From contig NW_006494943.1 in the NCBI RefSeq assembly GCF_000471905.2, positions 6,433,634 through 6,497,633 on the forward strand: a DNA stretch of 64,000 nucleotides, in the 5' to 3' direction. The stretch comes from Amborella trichopoda. Taxonomy: Eukaryota; Streptophyta; Magnoliopsida; Amborellales; Amborellaceae. The first letter of the stretch is position 1; the number at the start of each line of letters is the position of its first letter. Of the stretch, positions 47,686 to 60,265 are shown piece by piece. A program made the position numbers and the translations under genes. The notes beneath the pieces are model-generated. The model did no database searches and was not told the origin of the DNA. It worked only from the letters and a program-made list of their open reading frames with translations.

Positions 47686-48560
47686 AGGGCGGCAACGGGT
47701 CGGGACCCGACTAGGTTGCAGAACGACCTCGACCCTGACCAACCCGTCAGGGCCAAGTTTGGACCCCAACTCGGGTCAAAAAATTAAAACAATCAAAATT
47801 TAATTTTTAGGGCAATAATTTCATGAAAACGTTCAATTACTAATATAATACAACAACCTTAAAAAACCATCTTATGGCTATTTGTTTGATCCAAATTTTG
47901 AAATATACACTCTTTTCATTCTAATGAACAATCACATAGACAGAAAAAATTGAAAACACAATCTAGAAAGTATTTTTTTAACCCAATTAACATAGGCCGT
48001 TCATTTTGGTGAGATGCTTAGATCTAGACATAAGAATGATTTTTTTTCATTTTCAATTTTTTTGTATGGCTTTATTATCATTAGATGAACAATGTTAAAA
48101 GAGAAAAAAAATGATTTTGAGTTTATAAAGGCTAAGATCTTGAAATTCACAAAATGAATGGTCTAGATTCATTTTTGGAGGGGAATCATTTTGATCATAT
48201 CTAGGGTCCAAATTGAACCTTTTTTGGGGGGGATAGATTATTGAGATGAAGATAGTGTGTGTGCAAAATTTGGGATCATACAAATACCACAAATAGAAAA
48301 CAACCACAAATATAGTTTTCGGAAGTGTCGTTACATTATATTATGATACAACCATTGCATTGGATCATTGCTCTAATTTTTATATTCTATAATGTAATAT
48401 ATTTTATGACGAGTTAGGTCGAGTATACCCCAACCCTGACCTGTTATGACTTGATAGGGTCCAAGCCGAACACGAACCCGACCCCCTAGGTTCAAAACGT
48501 AGACCGAAAACTGGACCTGGTTCGAGTCAGCCTGCCACTGACCAGACCCAATTGCCACCT
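47686..48560. mobile_element. hAT-like element with GGGTCGGGAC-type subterminal repeats
   Basis: Left end AGGGCGGCAACGGGTCGGGA and right end, reversed, AGGTGGCAATTGGGTCTGGT are an imperfect inverted pair. GACCC/GGGTC words fill both ends (47690-47785 and 48410-48550) around an AT-rich middle. No matching 8 bp flanks were seen, so the class rests on end structure alone. Confidence 0.6.
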
Positions 48561-48814
48561 CTAATATGGAATGCCGTTCAGCTTCCAACCAGGGGAAAAT
48601 CATGGTTCGTGTGGCCTTATGCAAGTGTCCACTTGAAGGGGTCTTCTAAAAATAGGTTTAGTGGTGAACCAACCATAGGCTGGACCGTCACAGATCGTCG
48701 ATCTGGATTGGATCATATCGGTTTGGTACTAAGATTTAGTAGAAAAGAACGTAAAGAGTTTTGAAAAATGACAGTATATTTGTTGGTGAAAAAAATGGAG
48801 CATTAAATTAACTT
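48561..48814. other. Intergenic, no feature
   Basis: Short stretch between two transposons, with nothing recognised. Confidence 0.4.
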
Positions 48815-49885
48815 TCTTTTTTACTAGGTTAAAAACTTTTATTGATAGAATGTTGAAAAGGCATCAAATTATAAATTTGTAATTAAATATTAGATACACA
48901 CAAAGAGGATAAGGAAATTTCATGTTTGGTTAAACGATCAGCTACATCATTGGCCTCTCGGTAGATATAAGAGAAGGAAATCCGAAGCCCAAAGGTAGAA
49001 CATATATCATAGATTTTCAACCAAAAGACATGAAGAGACCAAAAGATTCTTTTTTCCTACTTACACCATTTATAACATTGGCCCACAATTCCTTTACTAA
49101 CAATAATTTCCAATCCTTGAAAAAACGAGCAAATTTCAGCCTGGTTTGTCGTAGTAGAGTCACACAGCCTTGCATAAGAGAATATACCGGACCATTCATG
49201 ATCTCTTAAAATACCTCCAATTCCAACTAGACTTGAGTTCCCAAAGGAGCTCCATCAAAATTGAGTTTGAGAGAGCCTTTCGGAGGAGGCTTCCAAGTAT
49301 AGTGAAGGTGACACCTGGAGGAAGAGGAGAAAGCTAAAATATTCAAATTAACAACGATGACTAGCCGAGAGACTCCTCTACCTTCATTGGTGATAGAAAA
49401 CCAATCCCAAAGGGTTTGTATAATTCTAGCCTTAGTGCATTCCAAATCCAAGGAAAACCCTTCAAAGGCTCTCCTATTGCGCTGTAGCTATATCTGCCAA
49501 AGAATTGCATTGTTGTATATTTTCGAAATAAAAATTCCTTTAGCAAGTAAACAAGTAAAATTCAGATGGTTAGCATTGTTAATTAAATTTTTAAGAAGCA
49601 TAAGAGAAAAAACCAGATATCAAAAGGCCCAATTCCAAATATTTGAAGCAAAAGGGCAGTGTAAGAAGTGACAACCAGTCTCTTCCTCTTGTTTACACAT
49701 CAAGTAAATATTAGGCAAGATCTACCCCTCTTGCGAAGATTATCAATTGTGAGACATTTCTCTTGTATAGCTACCCAAATGAATGCTTGGACTTTCAAAG
49801 AAATAGGCCATTTACTGAATAAGGAAGAGTCGGCATAGCCCTTTTTAAACCCTATACTTAATAGGGTAGTACTCAACTTGCATAC
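48815..49885 (-). mobile_element. L1-type LINE, 3' fragment
   Basis: On the minus strand, from high to low coordinates: a zinc-binding tail (CKQEEETGCHFLHCPFASN at about 49690-49640), QRNRRAFEGFSLDLE (about 49470), RNase H start WKPPPKGSLKLNFDGAPLGT (about 49295-49235) and YREANDVADRLTKHE (about 48960-48920). A T-rich stretch near 48820 is the 3' tail. Several stops and shifts interrupt it. Confidence 0.8.
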
Positions 49886-52800
49886 CGCGCTCTCGGAGAT
49901 TGTTTGAGTCCATATAAAGCCTTTTTAAGTCTACAAGTAAGTCTTCCTTCTTTAAGATAACTTGGAGGAATGTTCATGTACACTTTTTCCTCAAGGTCTC
50001 CATGAAAGAATGCATTTTTAACATCCATTTGCCACAAATGTCATCCACAATTTACAGCAATGGAGAGAAGAACCCAAATAGTGCCCATCCTAACAACATG
50101 GGGAAAGGTTTCCTTATAATTCACACCATATGTTTGGGTAAAACATTTGGCAACAAGTCTTGCCTTATGTCTCTCAATGGTACCATCACTATTGTATTTA
50201 ATTTTGAAAACCCATTTACAACCAACAGCCTTTTATCCTTTAGGTAAACGAACTATATCCCAAGTATGGTTTTTATCAAGGGCCAATAGTTCATCTTCCA
50301 TGGCTTTGGTTCAGACAGGTTGAGAGTAGGCATCATTAAAATTACTGGGTTCAACATTATTTGAAATAGAACTCAAGAAAGTAGAGTTCTTTGAAGAAAT
50401 GTTTTTGTAGCAAATTTGAGTATGAATAGGATAAGAAGCAGCATGATAAGTAAAAAAGTCTTGCAATCTTGAAGGATGGCGAGAAACACGGGATGACTTG
50501 CGAAGAGGACGAACAGGAGGATGCGCCACGAGGTTATTATCTCTTGGAGTGTCACTGTCGTTACCAACTTCTTTCTCATTGCCATTGCCAATATTATGAT
50601 TCTCCCAATTTTCTTGATTTTCTATATTTCTTTCATAAGAACTATTGTTTTGAGTAACAGAAACTGGAAGAGGATACTCCCCTGAGCCCTATTTTCAGAT
50701 AATTCAGAGTTGGGTTGAAAATAGGGTTCATCCTCAAAAAATTGAACATTTATGGAAATAAACAATTTTTGTTGTATTGGGCTATAACATTTGTACCCAT
50801 GTTTTATGGAGGAATATCCAACAAAAATACACTTAGTAGTCCGGGAATCAAGTTTGTCACACTTATGATCAAGAATATGAGAAAAACAAACACACCCAAA
50901 AACACGCAGGTGAGAGATGTTAATCTTCCTTTTATTTAGAAGGGGATTTATCATGGAGAACCTTACTAGGAAGTCTATTAATAAGGTAACAGGCAGTCAA
51001 GACAGCGTCAAACTAAAATCTCTTTGGAACATTTTTCTCAAACATTAATGACCTAGCAACCTCAATAATGTGCCTATTTTTCCTTTCAGCAACCCCATTC
51101 TGCTGAGGGGTCTCGACACACGAGGCCTGATGTATGATGTCAAGACTAGTAAGGTACTTAGAAAAATTTTTATTAACATACTCAGTGCCATTATCAGAAC
51201 GAAATTTTTTTAATCTTGGCATTATATTGATTGGACACAAGAGTATTAAATTCCTTAAAGGTCTAAACGACTTCATCTTTTCATTTTAAAAGATATATCC
51301 AAGTTGCACGTGACCAATCATCAATAAATAAAATAAAATATATATTCTTAGAATAAGAAACAATAGGGGCAGGTCCCCTAACATCTGAGTGAACTAACTA
51401 AAAAGGCCCATCACAATCATGCATAGACATCTGAAAAAGAAGTCTTGTCTATTTAGAAAATTGACAAGGATCACACCTATGAAAATCAATACTAAGATTA
51501 GAAATCAAAATCTGTAAAGTATGATCAGAAGGATGACCAACTCTAGCATGCCACAACTTGCTACTGAAATAATTCAATCAAAGCTTTATTTTCTTGATCA
51601 AGGATATATAATCCATTCGAAATTCTCCCTTCACCAATCTTTCTCCCCGTGGCCCGATCCTGAAAGACAACATTGTAAGGAGAGAAAAGAACATTGCAAT
51701 TCAGATCTTTGGTTATCTTGCTCACGGATAACAAATTTGAAGGAAATGATGGTAGAAACAATACTTCAAAATCATGAGAGTTAGAGACAATTTTAGATTT
51801 TCGAAACCGTGAACCGGAATAATTGAACCATTGGCTATTGATACGGGAGGCTTACTAGAAGATTTCTCATAATTGGTTAAGTACTAAAGATTACCAGTCA
51901 TATGATCAGTAGCCCCTGAATCAATAACTCAAGAATGAATATGTGAATGAGAATGAAAAAAGTAAGGTGAGGAATTGCTTGTTTCTTGGGGAGAGCCATG
52001 TGTGGAGATATTGTCACTCTTACCATACTATTGGAAACATTGAGTAATTTTTACAGAGTAATTTATGAATCAGTTGTGGATTCTAGGAAGCCAATTCTTT
52101 CACCTCCTAGATCCTTTGAAGGTCTCAAGTGAGGATGTACAAGCCAACATCGGTCTTTTGTATGACTAAGGGCTTTGCAATGATCACATTTAAAGGTGAT
52201 CCTTCCTCCATTTCGACGCCCTCTACCATGTCCACGAAAAACACCTCCTCTTCTTGTTTCGTTATTAGTAGACTTCTTGTTTTCGAAATTCTCATTATTT
52301 ACAACAAAGGCAGACTTCTCAATCACCTTAGTATTATTTTTTTCAGGATTCAAGATTCAAGATTCCTCTCTTAAGACAGTAGAATAAACACTTGCGAAAC
52401 TAGGGAGTTCAGCTAACATTAATATTTTACTTCTTAAGCTGTCATATTCAAGTTTTAAGGCAGCAAGAAACTGAAAAACTTGGTCTTGTTCAACACGTTT
52501 TTGGATGATGGACAAGTCAGTAATGGAAGGAGTATACGTGGCCAACTCATCCCACAATGGTTTGAGACTGGCAACTAACTCAGTTACTGACTTTTCTTAT
52601 TTAACTTGGGATATTTCTTGCTTCAATTGATATATGCGAGCTATATTATTTTGGTTACCATATACAGACCTAATAGATTCCCATAATTGTTCAGTTGTGT
52701 CTGAGTGGGTGAATGTTTCAACAATTGCAAGTTGCATGGAATTCAAAATCCAAGACATAACCATTTGAGCAATGGCTTACCAATCTTCAAATATAGGATC

Positions 52801-52990
52801 ATCAGATTTAGGCGCCTTTGTCTTTCCAGTGACATGCCCAAACTTAGATTTTCCACCCAAGGCCATTGAGTCCATTAGCTCATAACATTCAAGTGTCCTT
52901 GCTGCGTCTCATTAGAATAGACAATCAAAGCTCTTGTTGTGAGGAGGACAAATCTCATCTCTTATAAAGAAGTTCATGATTGCTCCTTGA
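49886..52990 (-). mobile_element. Ty1/copia retrotransposon fossil (gag to part of reverse transcriptase)
   Basis: Fossil copia element on the minus strand. From high to low coordinates: gag (about 52400-52950), zinc-knuckle region (about 52060-52350), pre-integrase region (about 51560-51770), integrase (about 51010-51280), linker (about 50310-50950) and the first part of the reverse transcriptase (about 49900-50300). The rest of the polyprotein region and a 3' LTR are absent here. Broken in several places. Confidence 0.85.
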
Positions 52991-53320
52991 GGGAGGTATG
53001 TGGGAGTCAAAGATGCAACCTTGGATATTCCATATAATTTCTCTCATTGGTGCTTGGATGGATTGATTTTGATTCTCCTTAGTACAAAATTTTATAGAGA
53101 GAAAGGAGCTTTTGAGAATAAAATTATGCCCCACACAGTTGCAGCGTTTATTTCATTGTATATAATGGTGACACAATGGTAAAATATACACTTTCCTATC
53201 TTGTTATTTGCAATATACAATTTCATATCTTGTTATATTCTCTAAATAAGGAAAGAACAATATTCCTACTATTGCCTTTCCAAAAACTATGATTATTGGA
53301 TTTTATTTCTATTACTCTCC
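52990..53320 (-). mobile_element. Probable copia LTR between two copia fossils
   Basis: It follows a purine-rich tract (complement of TTCTATTACTCTCCCT, about 53307-53322) that lies just after the RNase H region of the neighbouring fossil, so it probably represents that element's 3' LTR. A second copy for comparison was not found, so limits are approximate. Confidence 0.45.
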
Positions 53321-54734
53321 CTCAAAGTTGGTTGGGGAGGCATTTGAATTCCGAGTTTGAAGCAAATATTTCAAAAGATATCTTGTGACTAAGGCATGGT
53401 GAAGATATCAACAACTTGATTGTGAAATGAAACAAACCAAGTGACAAGTAATCCAAGAGTGACCTTTTCATGCACAAAATGATAGTAAAACTCAATGTGC
53501 TTTATTGAGACATAAAAAATAGGATTAACTATCACGTAAAGAGCACTAATATTGTCACCAAAAAGTGTTAGTGGTTGAAGAAGAGGCACCCCAATATCTT
53601 GAAGAATAAATGAAAGCCATGTCAATTCTCCAGTAGTGGATGCCATCGATCGGTATTCAACTTCAGCACTTGGACAAGCCACAGTCGATTGTTTCTTAGC
53701 ACTCTATGATATGCAATTGGAACCAAGGTAGGTGCGGCAAGTGTTTGGACACAACCTAGTCTACATCAGAGAAGACATATAACTCAAGGGAAGTAGCAGA
53801 TTAAATTCTTATACCACGGGACTGAGTTCCATTGAAATAACAAATAATCCCCTTAACTGCCTGAAAATGTGCAATTGTAGGGGCATGCATAAATTGACAC
53901 ATTGTATTAACACTTTGTTAAAGGTCAGGCCGTGTTATGGTAATATATTGGAGTGTACCCATAATGCTTAAAAAATAGATGGATCAGGAAATAGATCAGA
54001 ATTCCTATGAACATTATTCTTCAATGCGATTAGTGTTAAAATAGGTTTTGCTAATAAAATCTGAGCATGATCAAGAAGATTGCAGACATATTTTCTTTGC
54101 AACAAAAAAATTCCACCTAAAAAATAAGATAGGTCCATGTCAAAAAAATAGTGGAGGATCTAAAATCTTTCATTCTAAATTTTCGTCTAAGATGGAAAAT
54201 AAATCATTCCAGAAGATCTGAAGTATCATCAGTAACAATAATATCATAAACATAGAGGAGAAGGATAATAATTCTTTGAGAAGTGTGACAAATAAATAGA
54301 GATGGATAAATTATATAGGAATAAAACCCCAATGATAGTAAGTAGGCACCAAGCCTGAGGTGCTTGCATGAGACCATATAAGGCCCTTAACAATTTGCAG
54401 AGATGACTTGGATGTTGTAAACTAACAAAGCCAGTACGTTGTTCCATAAATACATATTCATTAAGAAAGAGATACAAAAAAGTATTTTTCACATGAAGTT
54501 GTTTAATAGGTTAGTGACAAATCGTAGCTATGGTGAGTAAAATCCGAATACTAATAGGCTTAATAATAAGACTGAATGTTTCAGAGAAATCGACTCCAAC
54601 AACCTGATTGTATCTTTTAGCAACTAGTTTAGCCTTAAGTCTATCTAGGTTGACATCATACTTTAATTTAGTCTTATAAACCCAACAACAACTAACAACA
54701 TTCATAACTGAAAGAAGTGGAACAACTAACAACA
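53320..54734 (-). mobile_element. Ty1/copia retrotransposon fossil (reverse transcriptase and RNase H)
   Basis: Fossil on the minus strand: reverse transcriptase (about 54240-54734) and RNase H (about 53380-53690) are recognisable. The upstream half is missing at the boundary with the LTR-like arm at 54735. Broken repeatedly; relationship to the fossil at 49886-52990 is not settled. Confidence 0.75.
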
Positions 54735-56359
54735 TTCCCGTGCTCCCTCCTTGCACCAATCTCTATTGAAGGATGTTGGTGTTTACAGTCACGACCATCA
54801 ACTTTGAAGACTCGTATCTGTCTAATTTCGAGTCAAATCGCGCTCAACTTTTACAAGCGTGTTCGTCTCATCAAGACGATCGTTTTGATATGTGGCACGT
54901 CCTGTGACGATATCTGAACAGGGAGAAAAACTAGAGAGAAGATGACGATTTGTGATCAAGGTTGCAAGAAAACCGGCAGTACCATGACTCGCTCGAGCAG
55001 CCATATCACGACGCTCGCATAACGGCTCGACGCGAGACCAGTTCCATTGCGTGCATAAGGCTTGAGGCTACATCTGGGCCGAACCTTACACGTGATGAAT
55101 GACTAGATTCGACGCACGAGGATGTCAAACTTGCTGCAGAATTTTGGCCGTCAGAATCCAAGTTCCAGCCAAACACCCAAAATTGCAAAATCTTCGTTCG
55201 GGCACGAAATCAAGTTGCGTTTGTTGCAACGCGATCGTGACGACATGCTCAATGTAGTTCAACGAATAAACTAAGAAAATACATTAACAAAACGAGCACA
55301 CTATCGATTCAAAGTTTCCAAGATTCGTGCAAATTTCAAGTCGTGTGATTGTGGCCTAAAAACACGATCTATGACTCGAAGTTAGTATGAAATTGATTGT
55401 CATTCCGGGCTCAACGAGAAAGTAATCATCTTTTGGTCAAGTGGGCGTTGGAGTAACTCTGAATAAAAAAAATGAGCGTACTATCGATCTAAACCAAGAA
55501 AATACATCAAAAAAACAAGCGCACTATCGATCCAAAGTGTAGTTCAACGAATAAACCAAGAAAATACATCAAAAAAATGAGCGCACTATCGATCCAAAGT
55601 TTCCAAGATTCGTGCAAATTTCAAGTCGCATGATTGTGGCCTAAAAACATGATCTATGACTCGAAGTTAGTATCAAATTGATCATCATGCCGTGCTCAAC
55701 GAGAAAGTTATCATCTTTTGGTCAAGTGGGCGCTGGATTAACTCCGAATCAGCTTAGGAAAATTGCATACGTTCCATGGGTGCAGTAGGGACTGTTGTGA
55801 AATTTTGTGTACTGTTGGGTAGGAGCAAAATCGCCATTTTATACCCATTTTTAGATTTTTCTTTAATTCAAATAAATTGTAATTATCATCAATTAGGTTA
55901 GATTTTAGGCATCCACCCATGTTTTGAACCCAAGTCTATATAAACCACTCTATACCCCATTGTAATGGACCTCCAGTTTGATGAATAAAATTCAAAATTA
56001 AGCTTTGAGATTGAGGGCCATGTCCAGAAGAGTGAGAGAGGAGAGAGAAGAAAAGTTTGGTACCCTTAGGTGAAGGTAATTTTTCTCTCCTCTTTTCTCT
56101 CTCATCTTCTTTCTTTCTTTCTCCTCATATTTCTTCTCTCCCTTCCATTTCTCGACATGAACGATGGCAAGCATCTCTGGACATGTCTCACTTCCATTTC
56201 TCTCTCTTCTCTCTTTCCTAATCTTCTTTCTCTCATTTCTTCTTCTCGTTGCTCTCTTTCCTCTTTCTTTCCCCTTCTTTCTTAATATTTCCTCTCTTTC
56301 TTAATCTTCTTTCTATGTCTCTCTCATTCTCTCTGTCTGTTCTGTTTCTCTCTCTTTCG

Positions 56360-57052
56360 TCATGGATGTAGAACCTATCGCCGTCCATGTTCTCTCTTAC
56401 TCTATCCCTCATCCCAAGGACAGCGGAACCCATCGCTGTCCATGTTTGTTCTTCTCTAACATGGACGGCGGAACCGTATCGTCGTCCATGCTTCTCTATT
56501 TTTTCTCTTCTCTGTCATGGATGGCAGAACCCTATCGTCATCCATGCTTCTCTCTTTTTTCTATCCCCTAACATGGACGGCGAAACCCTATCACCGTCCA
56601 TGCTTCTTTCTTTTCTCACTCCTCTGTCATGGACAACAAAACCCTATAGTCGTCCATGCTTCTCTCTTTTCTCTCTCCTTTGACATAGACGACGGAATCA
56701 TATCGCCATCCATGCTTCTCTCTTTTCTCTCTCCTTTAACATGGACGACAGAACCCTATCGTCGTCCATGCTTCTCTCTTTTCTCTCTCCTCTGTCATGG
56801 ACGACAGAACCCTATTGCTATCCATGCTTCTCTCTTTTCTCTCTCCTATGTCATAGATGGCAGAACCCTATCATCGTCCATGCTTCTCACTTTTCTCTCT
56901 CCTCTGTCATGGACGGAGGAATCCTATCGTCGTCCATGCTTCTCTCTTTTCCCGCTCCTATGTCATGGACAACGGAACCCTATTGTTGTCCATGTTCCTC
57001 TCTCTTTCCTTTCTCCTCTGTCATGGACGGTGGAACCCCATCACCGTCCACG
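56360..57052 (+). repeat. Tandem array of about 13 hairpin units (period about 56 bp)
   Basis: Units begin at about 56360, 56411, 56460, 56516, 56573, 56628, 56685, 56740, 56797, 56852, 56909, 56964 and 57021. Each has CATGGACGGCGGAACCCTAT and then the complement CGTCGTCCATG, followed by a CTTCTCTCTTTTCTCTC spacer, so each can fold into a stem of about 10 bp. Long open frames across it are a by-product of the repeats and encode no recognisable protein. Confidence 0.85.
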
Positions 57053-57345
57053 TTTCTTTCTCCTTCTCTCTTCTCTCGCTTCTTTCTTCTTTCTCCTTTC
57101 TTCTCTCTTCTCTCTTCTTTCTTCTCTCTTATGTCTCTTCTTTCTTATCTCTTCTCTCTTCTCTCTCTTCTCTCTCTTCTTTCTCTTCTCTTCTTTCTCT
57201 TTCTCTTCTTTCTTCTTTCTTCTCTCTCTTCTTTCTCCTTTTCTTCTTTCTTCTTTCTTCTCTCTTCTCTCACTTCTTTCTTCTCTCATCTCTCTCTTCT
57301 TTCATCCTTCACTCTCTTATTTCTTCTCTCTCTCGTTCGACCAAG
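57053..57345 (+). repeat. CTTTCTTCT-rich low-complexity tract
   Basis: Almost pure pyrimidine on the plus strand for about 290 bp. It is part of the LTR-like arm and has a purine-rich counterpart near 60590-60815. Confidence 0.85.
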
Positions 57346-58799
57346 GAGCTAGCTGAGTCTAGCATTGTCAAGGCAGTCTCGTTGTCGAACAGTATTACCG
57401 ATGTGCCAGTCTAAGTTACCATGCCCGTCTTACAGCCACATCAGATTAGCCATCGTGTTAAGATGGTCGATGTTGGTTCTGTCGTTGAGTAATATTGTCG
57501 TCGTGCCTGTTTGAGTTATTGTGTCCGTCTTGCTACCACGCCAGATCAATCACCATACTAGTTTAGCCCCATGTGTCAAGCTAACCACTTGGTCAAATTC
57601 CTCTGTCTTCGTTTCTCTTTCCTCTATTCTACTTCTTTCTTCTCACCCCAATCTCTATCCTCTTATTCATCCCTTCTTTCTTTTGAATGCGCACGGTCGT
57701 TGCATACGCCCAAAGACAAGGTGAGGTATTTTGGCCCACTTGTCTTGTAAATTAACCATGTGTGTGTGATAGCAGAAACATGAGAGTACAGGCCAAGGGA
57801 GGCAATATTGAACCAGTTGTAGGACTAGGGGGCTTTCTTTCGTGATCTAAGAGGGAGTCCATGTGAGTCAGCCTGAGTGAATCATGGACCCAAGTGAGAT
57901 GTGTCCCACCTCATCAAATTCCTCTCTCATCGATTGGTGTACCTGCCCTTGTTTCTTAAGAAGGTTCTCGAGAGAGCGGTCTCAAATCCCGGGTTTTACT
58001 TGAAACCTGAGACACTTTCCATCAGGTCATCCTGATTCGAGGGCGAGATCAAGGCATCTAACCAGCTTGACGACTCCACTGGGGACACATTCCCCCTTCA
58101 TCAGATCATTCTTGTTTGGCTAGTTTCTCCTTTGTTTTTTTGCATTGCATTTGCATGGCTTCAGAGTTCTCTAAGTCATTTATCTGAATCGAAAAAAATT
58201 TTATCCCCACATTCGCGACTTCCCCTTGAGAACAAGCTCCTCCAGTTTTGTTCTCGACCTTCCTGCTGAGTGAAGACCTAGTGTCTAGCTCCCAGGTCTT
58301 GACTTGGATAGGTGTGAGAAGGGACTTAAAGGTCCCTAACTTCTATCTCTGGTGGAACCCCCACTAAAACACTCTGCATCGATAGCACATCAGCTACCAC
58401 TCACAGCATGCACCCTATTACCGACAAGTCACTTACCAGTTGTATTGCCGAGGTATGCTGAAGGGCTGCCCAGTCCCTTGCTGCAAAAGGCAAACAGGTT
58501 GCCATTGTTCCTGTGGGTCGCCATAAGGCTATCCCCCAGATTCCTGCACCACATTGGGTCTCTATGCTTAGAGACTGAACACATCGAGGAGGAGACCCTG
58601 GGGCCTCCACCTCTTGCACACACCCTAAGGCTCGTGGGTCATCCACTCGAGCCACACCTCAAGGCAACCCTTGTATTATCTCGAGTAGATGTCTAGGATC
58701 AAGCCTCCTTGGGCTGAAACATGTACGCATGCATGTGCATCCCACCACTTGAGGCAACGCCGTTGGTCCGCCAACCCGAGTACACAAGAGACAATCCCC

Positions 58800-60265
58800 T
58801 CATCTTCCCTCTAAGAACACACTAGTGCACTCTATAAGAGGCAGGCTCCCTCCTAATCCCTTGCAGACACGTGCTCGCAGTTCTCGGCCTCCTAAGGCCA
58901 TAACAGCTATTCAAGCTCGGGTTGAATCTCAAGTCACCAGTGATCCTTCTTCAAGGGGCGCACACACGTCGCCTTCCTGGACTGCCACTCGTTCTCGACT
59001 CGGATGCCATCATGAGCCGATCTCTCTCCTGCTTGCCCCTTCTCTTTCGAGCGAGCGCCTTGAGCCCTAGTACTCAAAGACTTTCCCCAACAGTGCCATC
59101 TTGAGCTAGCCCCGTTAGCTCGGTCATGTCTCTGAAGCCCATAAGAGAGCTCGGCGCAAAGACCTGATGGAAGATCAAGTCCCTCGTCCTCCCTGGCCCA
59201 TGCTGACCCCAATTATTGGTCCACACCCATTGCTTCATCTGATGGAGACGGCTTTTTCTTGCGCAAGAAAAGCCGGCCAGCCGCAGTCCCAATCACAATT
59301 CTGACATGAGGTCCATTAAAGCCTCAAAGCCAAGCGCGATAGGGGTCTGCAAATCTGGACCAAGGGAGCCACTCAAATAGTTGGCGCAGCCTGCTCCAAT
59401 GACCCTCTTCACAAGAACCCCTTCTACCCTTTTCGAATCATAGAGCCCGAAGAGGAGGTTCGAGAATCCTGCATAGTGGTCAACGTCGTAGAAGATGACC
59501 CGACCACCCAGCAACCATGATCCCAAGACCGTTTAGAGCTGGTCCTTACATGGTCAGCATATAAGACTTGAGTTCAGTCGGGGCATGCTGAGCCCTTGCT
59601 GATTGATATGCCGCACACGACCTGACAAGCTAGGAAGCCTTCAACTGCACTTGAGGCTGACCTCCCTGAAGAAACGGTCAGCGTTATGGTCATGACCGAA
59701 CTTAACAATGACCAAGAATAACACATGGATAGGTTCGAACACATGGTACGAGCAATGATGGAGAAGATTGATCGCATGGAAAGCACGCGGCCTACAGCTG
59801 ATTAATCCCGCCAAGAGGCCCATTCCCATCTGCCGAAGGGCGCAGGCCCAAAGCAGACCCCCCCGCCAGCCTCGCAAGGTAATTCTATCCCCTTAATGGT
59901 TTCACAGGCAGATGTCGACGCCATGGTGACTCACAAATTGAAGAACAGTCAGATCTCAGGAATGCAGGGGACAACGCTGTACCAAAAGCCATACCCCTCC
60001 TACATTGATCAGATTCTATTTCCCTCGGATTACCAAAAATGGAAGCTTCCTCTGTTCAATGGTACAACATCCCCGCACCAGCATATCACGCATTTCCAAG
60101 CGGCATGTCGAGAGACAACGACTGATGGGCGACTTCTCCTCCGTTAGTTCGTTGAAACTCTTGATGGCTCGGCCTTTCAGTGATATGCTCGGCTTCCCCC
60201 AAATCCAGTACACACTTGGGAAGAGATGGAACAACTGTTTTATCAATGCAAAAGAGAAGAGATGA
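58800..60265 (+). pseudogene. Gypsy-type gag-like region (fossil)
   Basis: The segment at about 59896-60265 resembles Ty3/gypsy gag proteins of plants, with a PYPSYID-type motif and an HQHITHF-type motif. The stretch before it (58800-59890) is poorly conserved. It is part of the fossil at 54735-64000 and is broken. Confidence 0.65.

Larger units (their letters stand above)
54735..57660 (+). repeat. LTR-like arm, plus orientation
   Basis: Begins near ACATTCCCGTGC and includes GATATGTGGCACG, GACGACATGCTCAATG, AACACGATCTATGACTCGAA and TACCCATTTTTAGA, then the hairpin array, a CT-rich tract and GGTCAAATTCCTCTG. The same landmarks occur in reverse order and complement at 60260-63190. It also has an internal duplication (about 55300-55440 and 55545-55740). 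Confidence 0.75.

Noticed and set aside
47396-47695. Minus-strand frame of 99 residues in a different reading frame at the start of the aminotransferase-like gene
   Set aside because: Out of frame with the family protein; the correct frame gives MANTCLVKNGVPQP, with an intron at 47384-47483.
56387-57414. Long overlapping open frames encoding Ser/Leu/Phe-rich repeats
   Set aside because: They arise from the 56 bp hairpin satellite and the CT-rich tract. All three frames are similarly open and none resembles a protein family.
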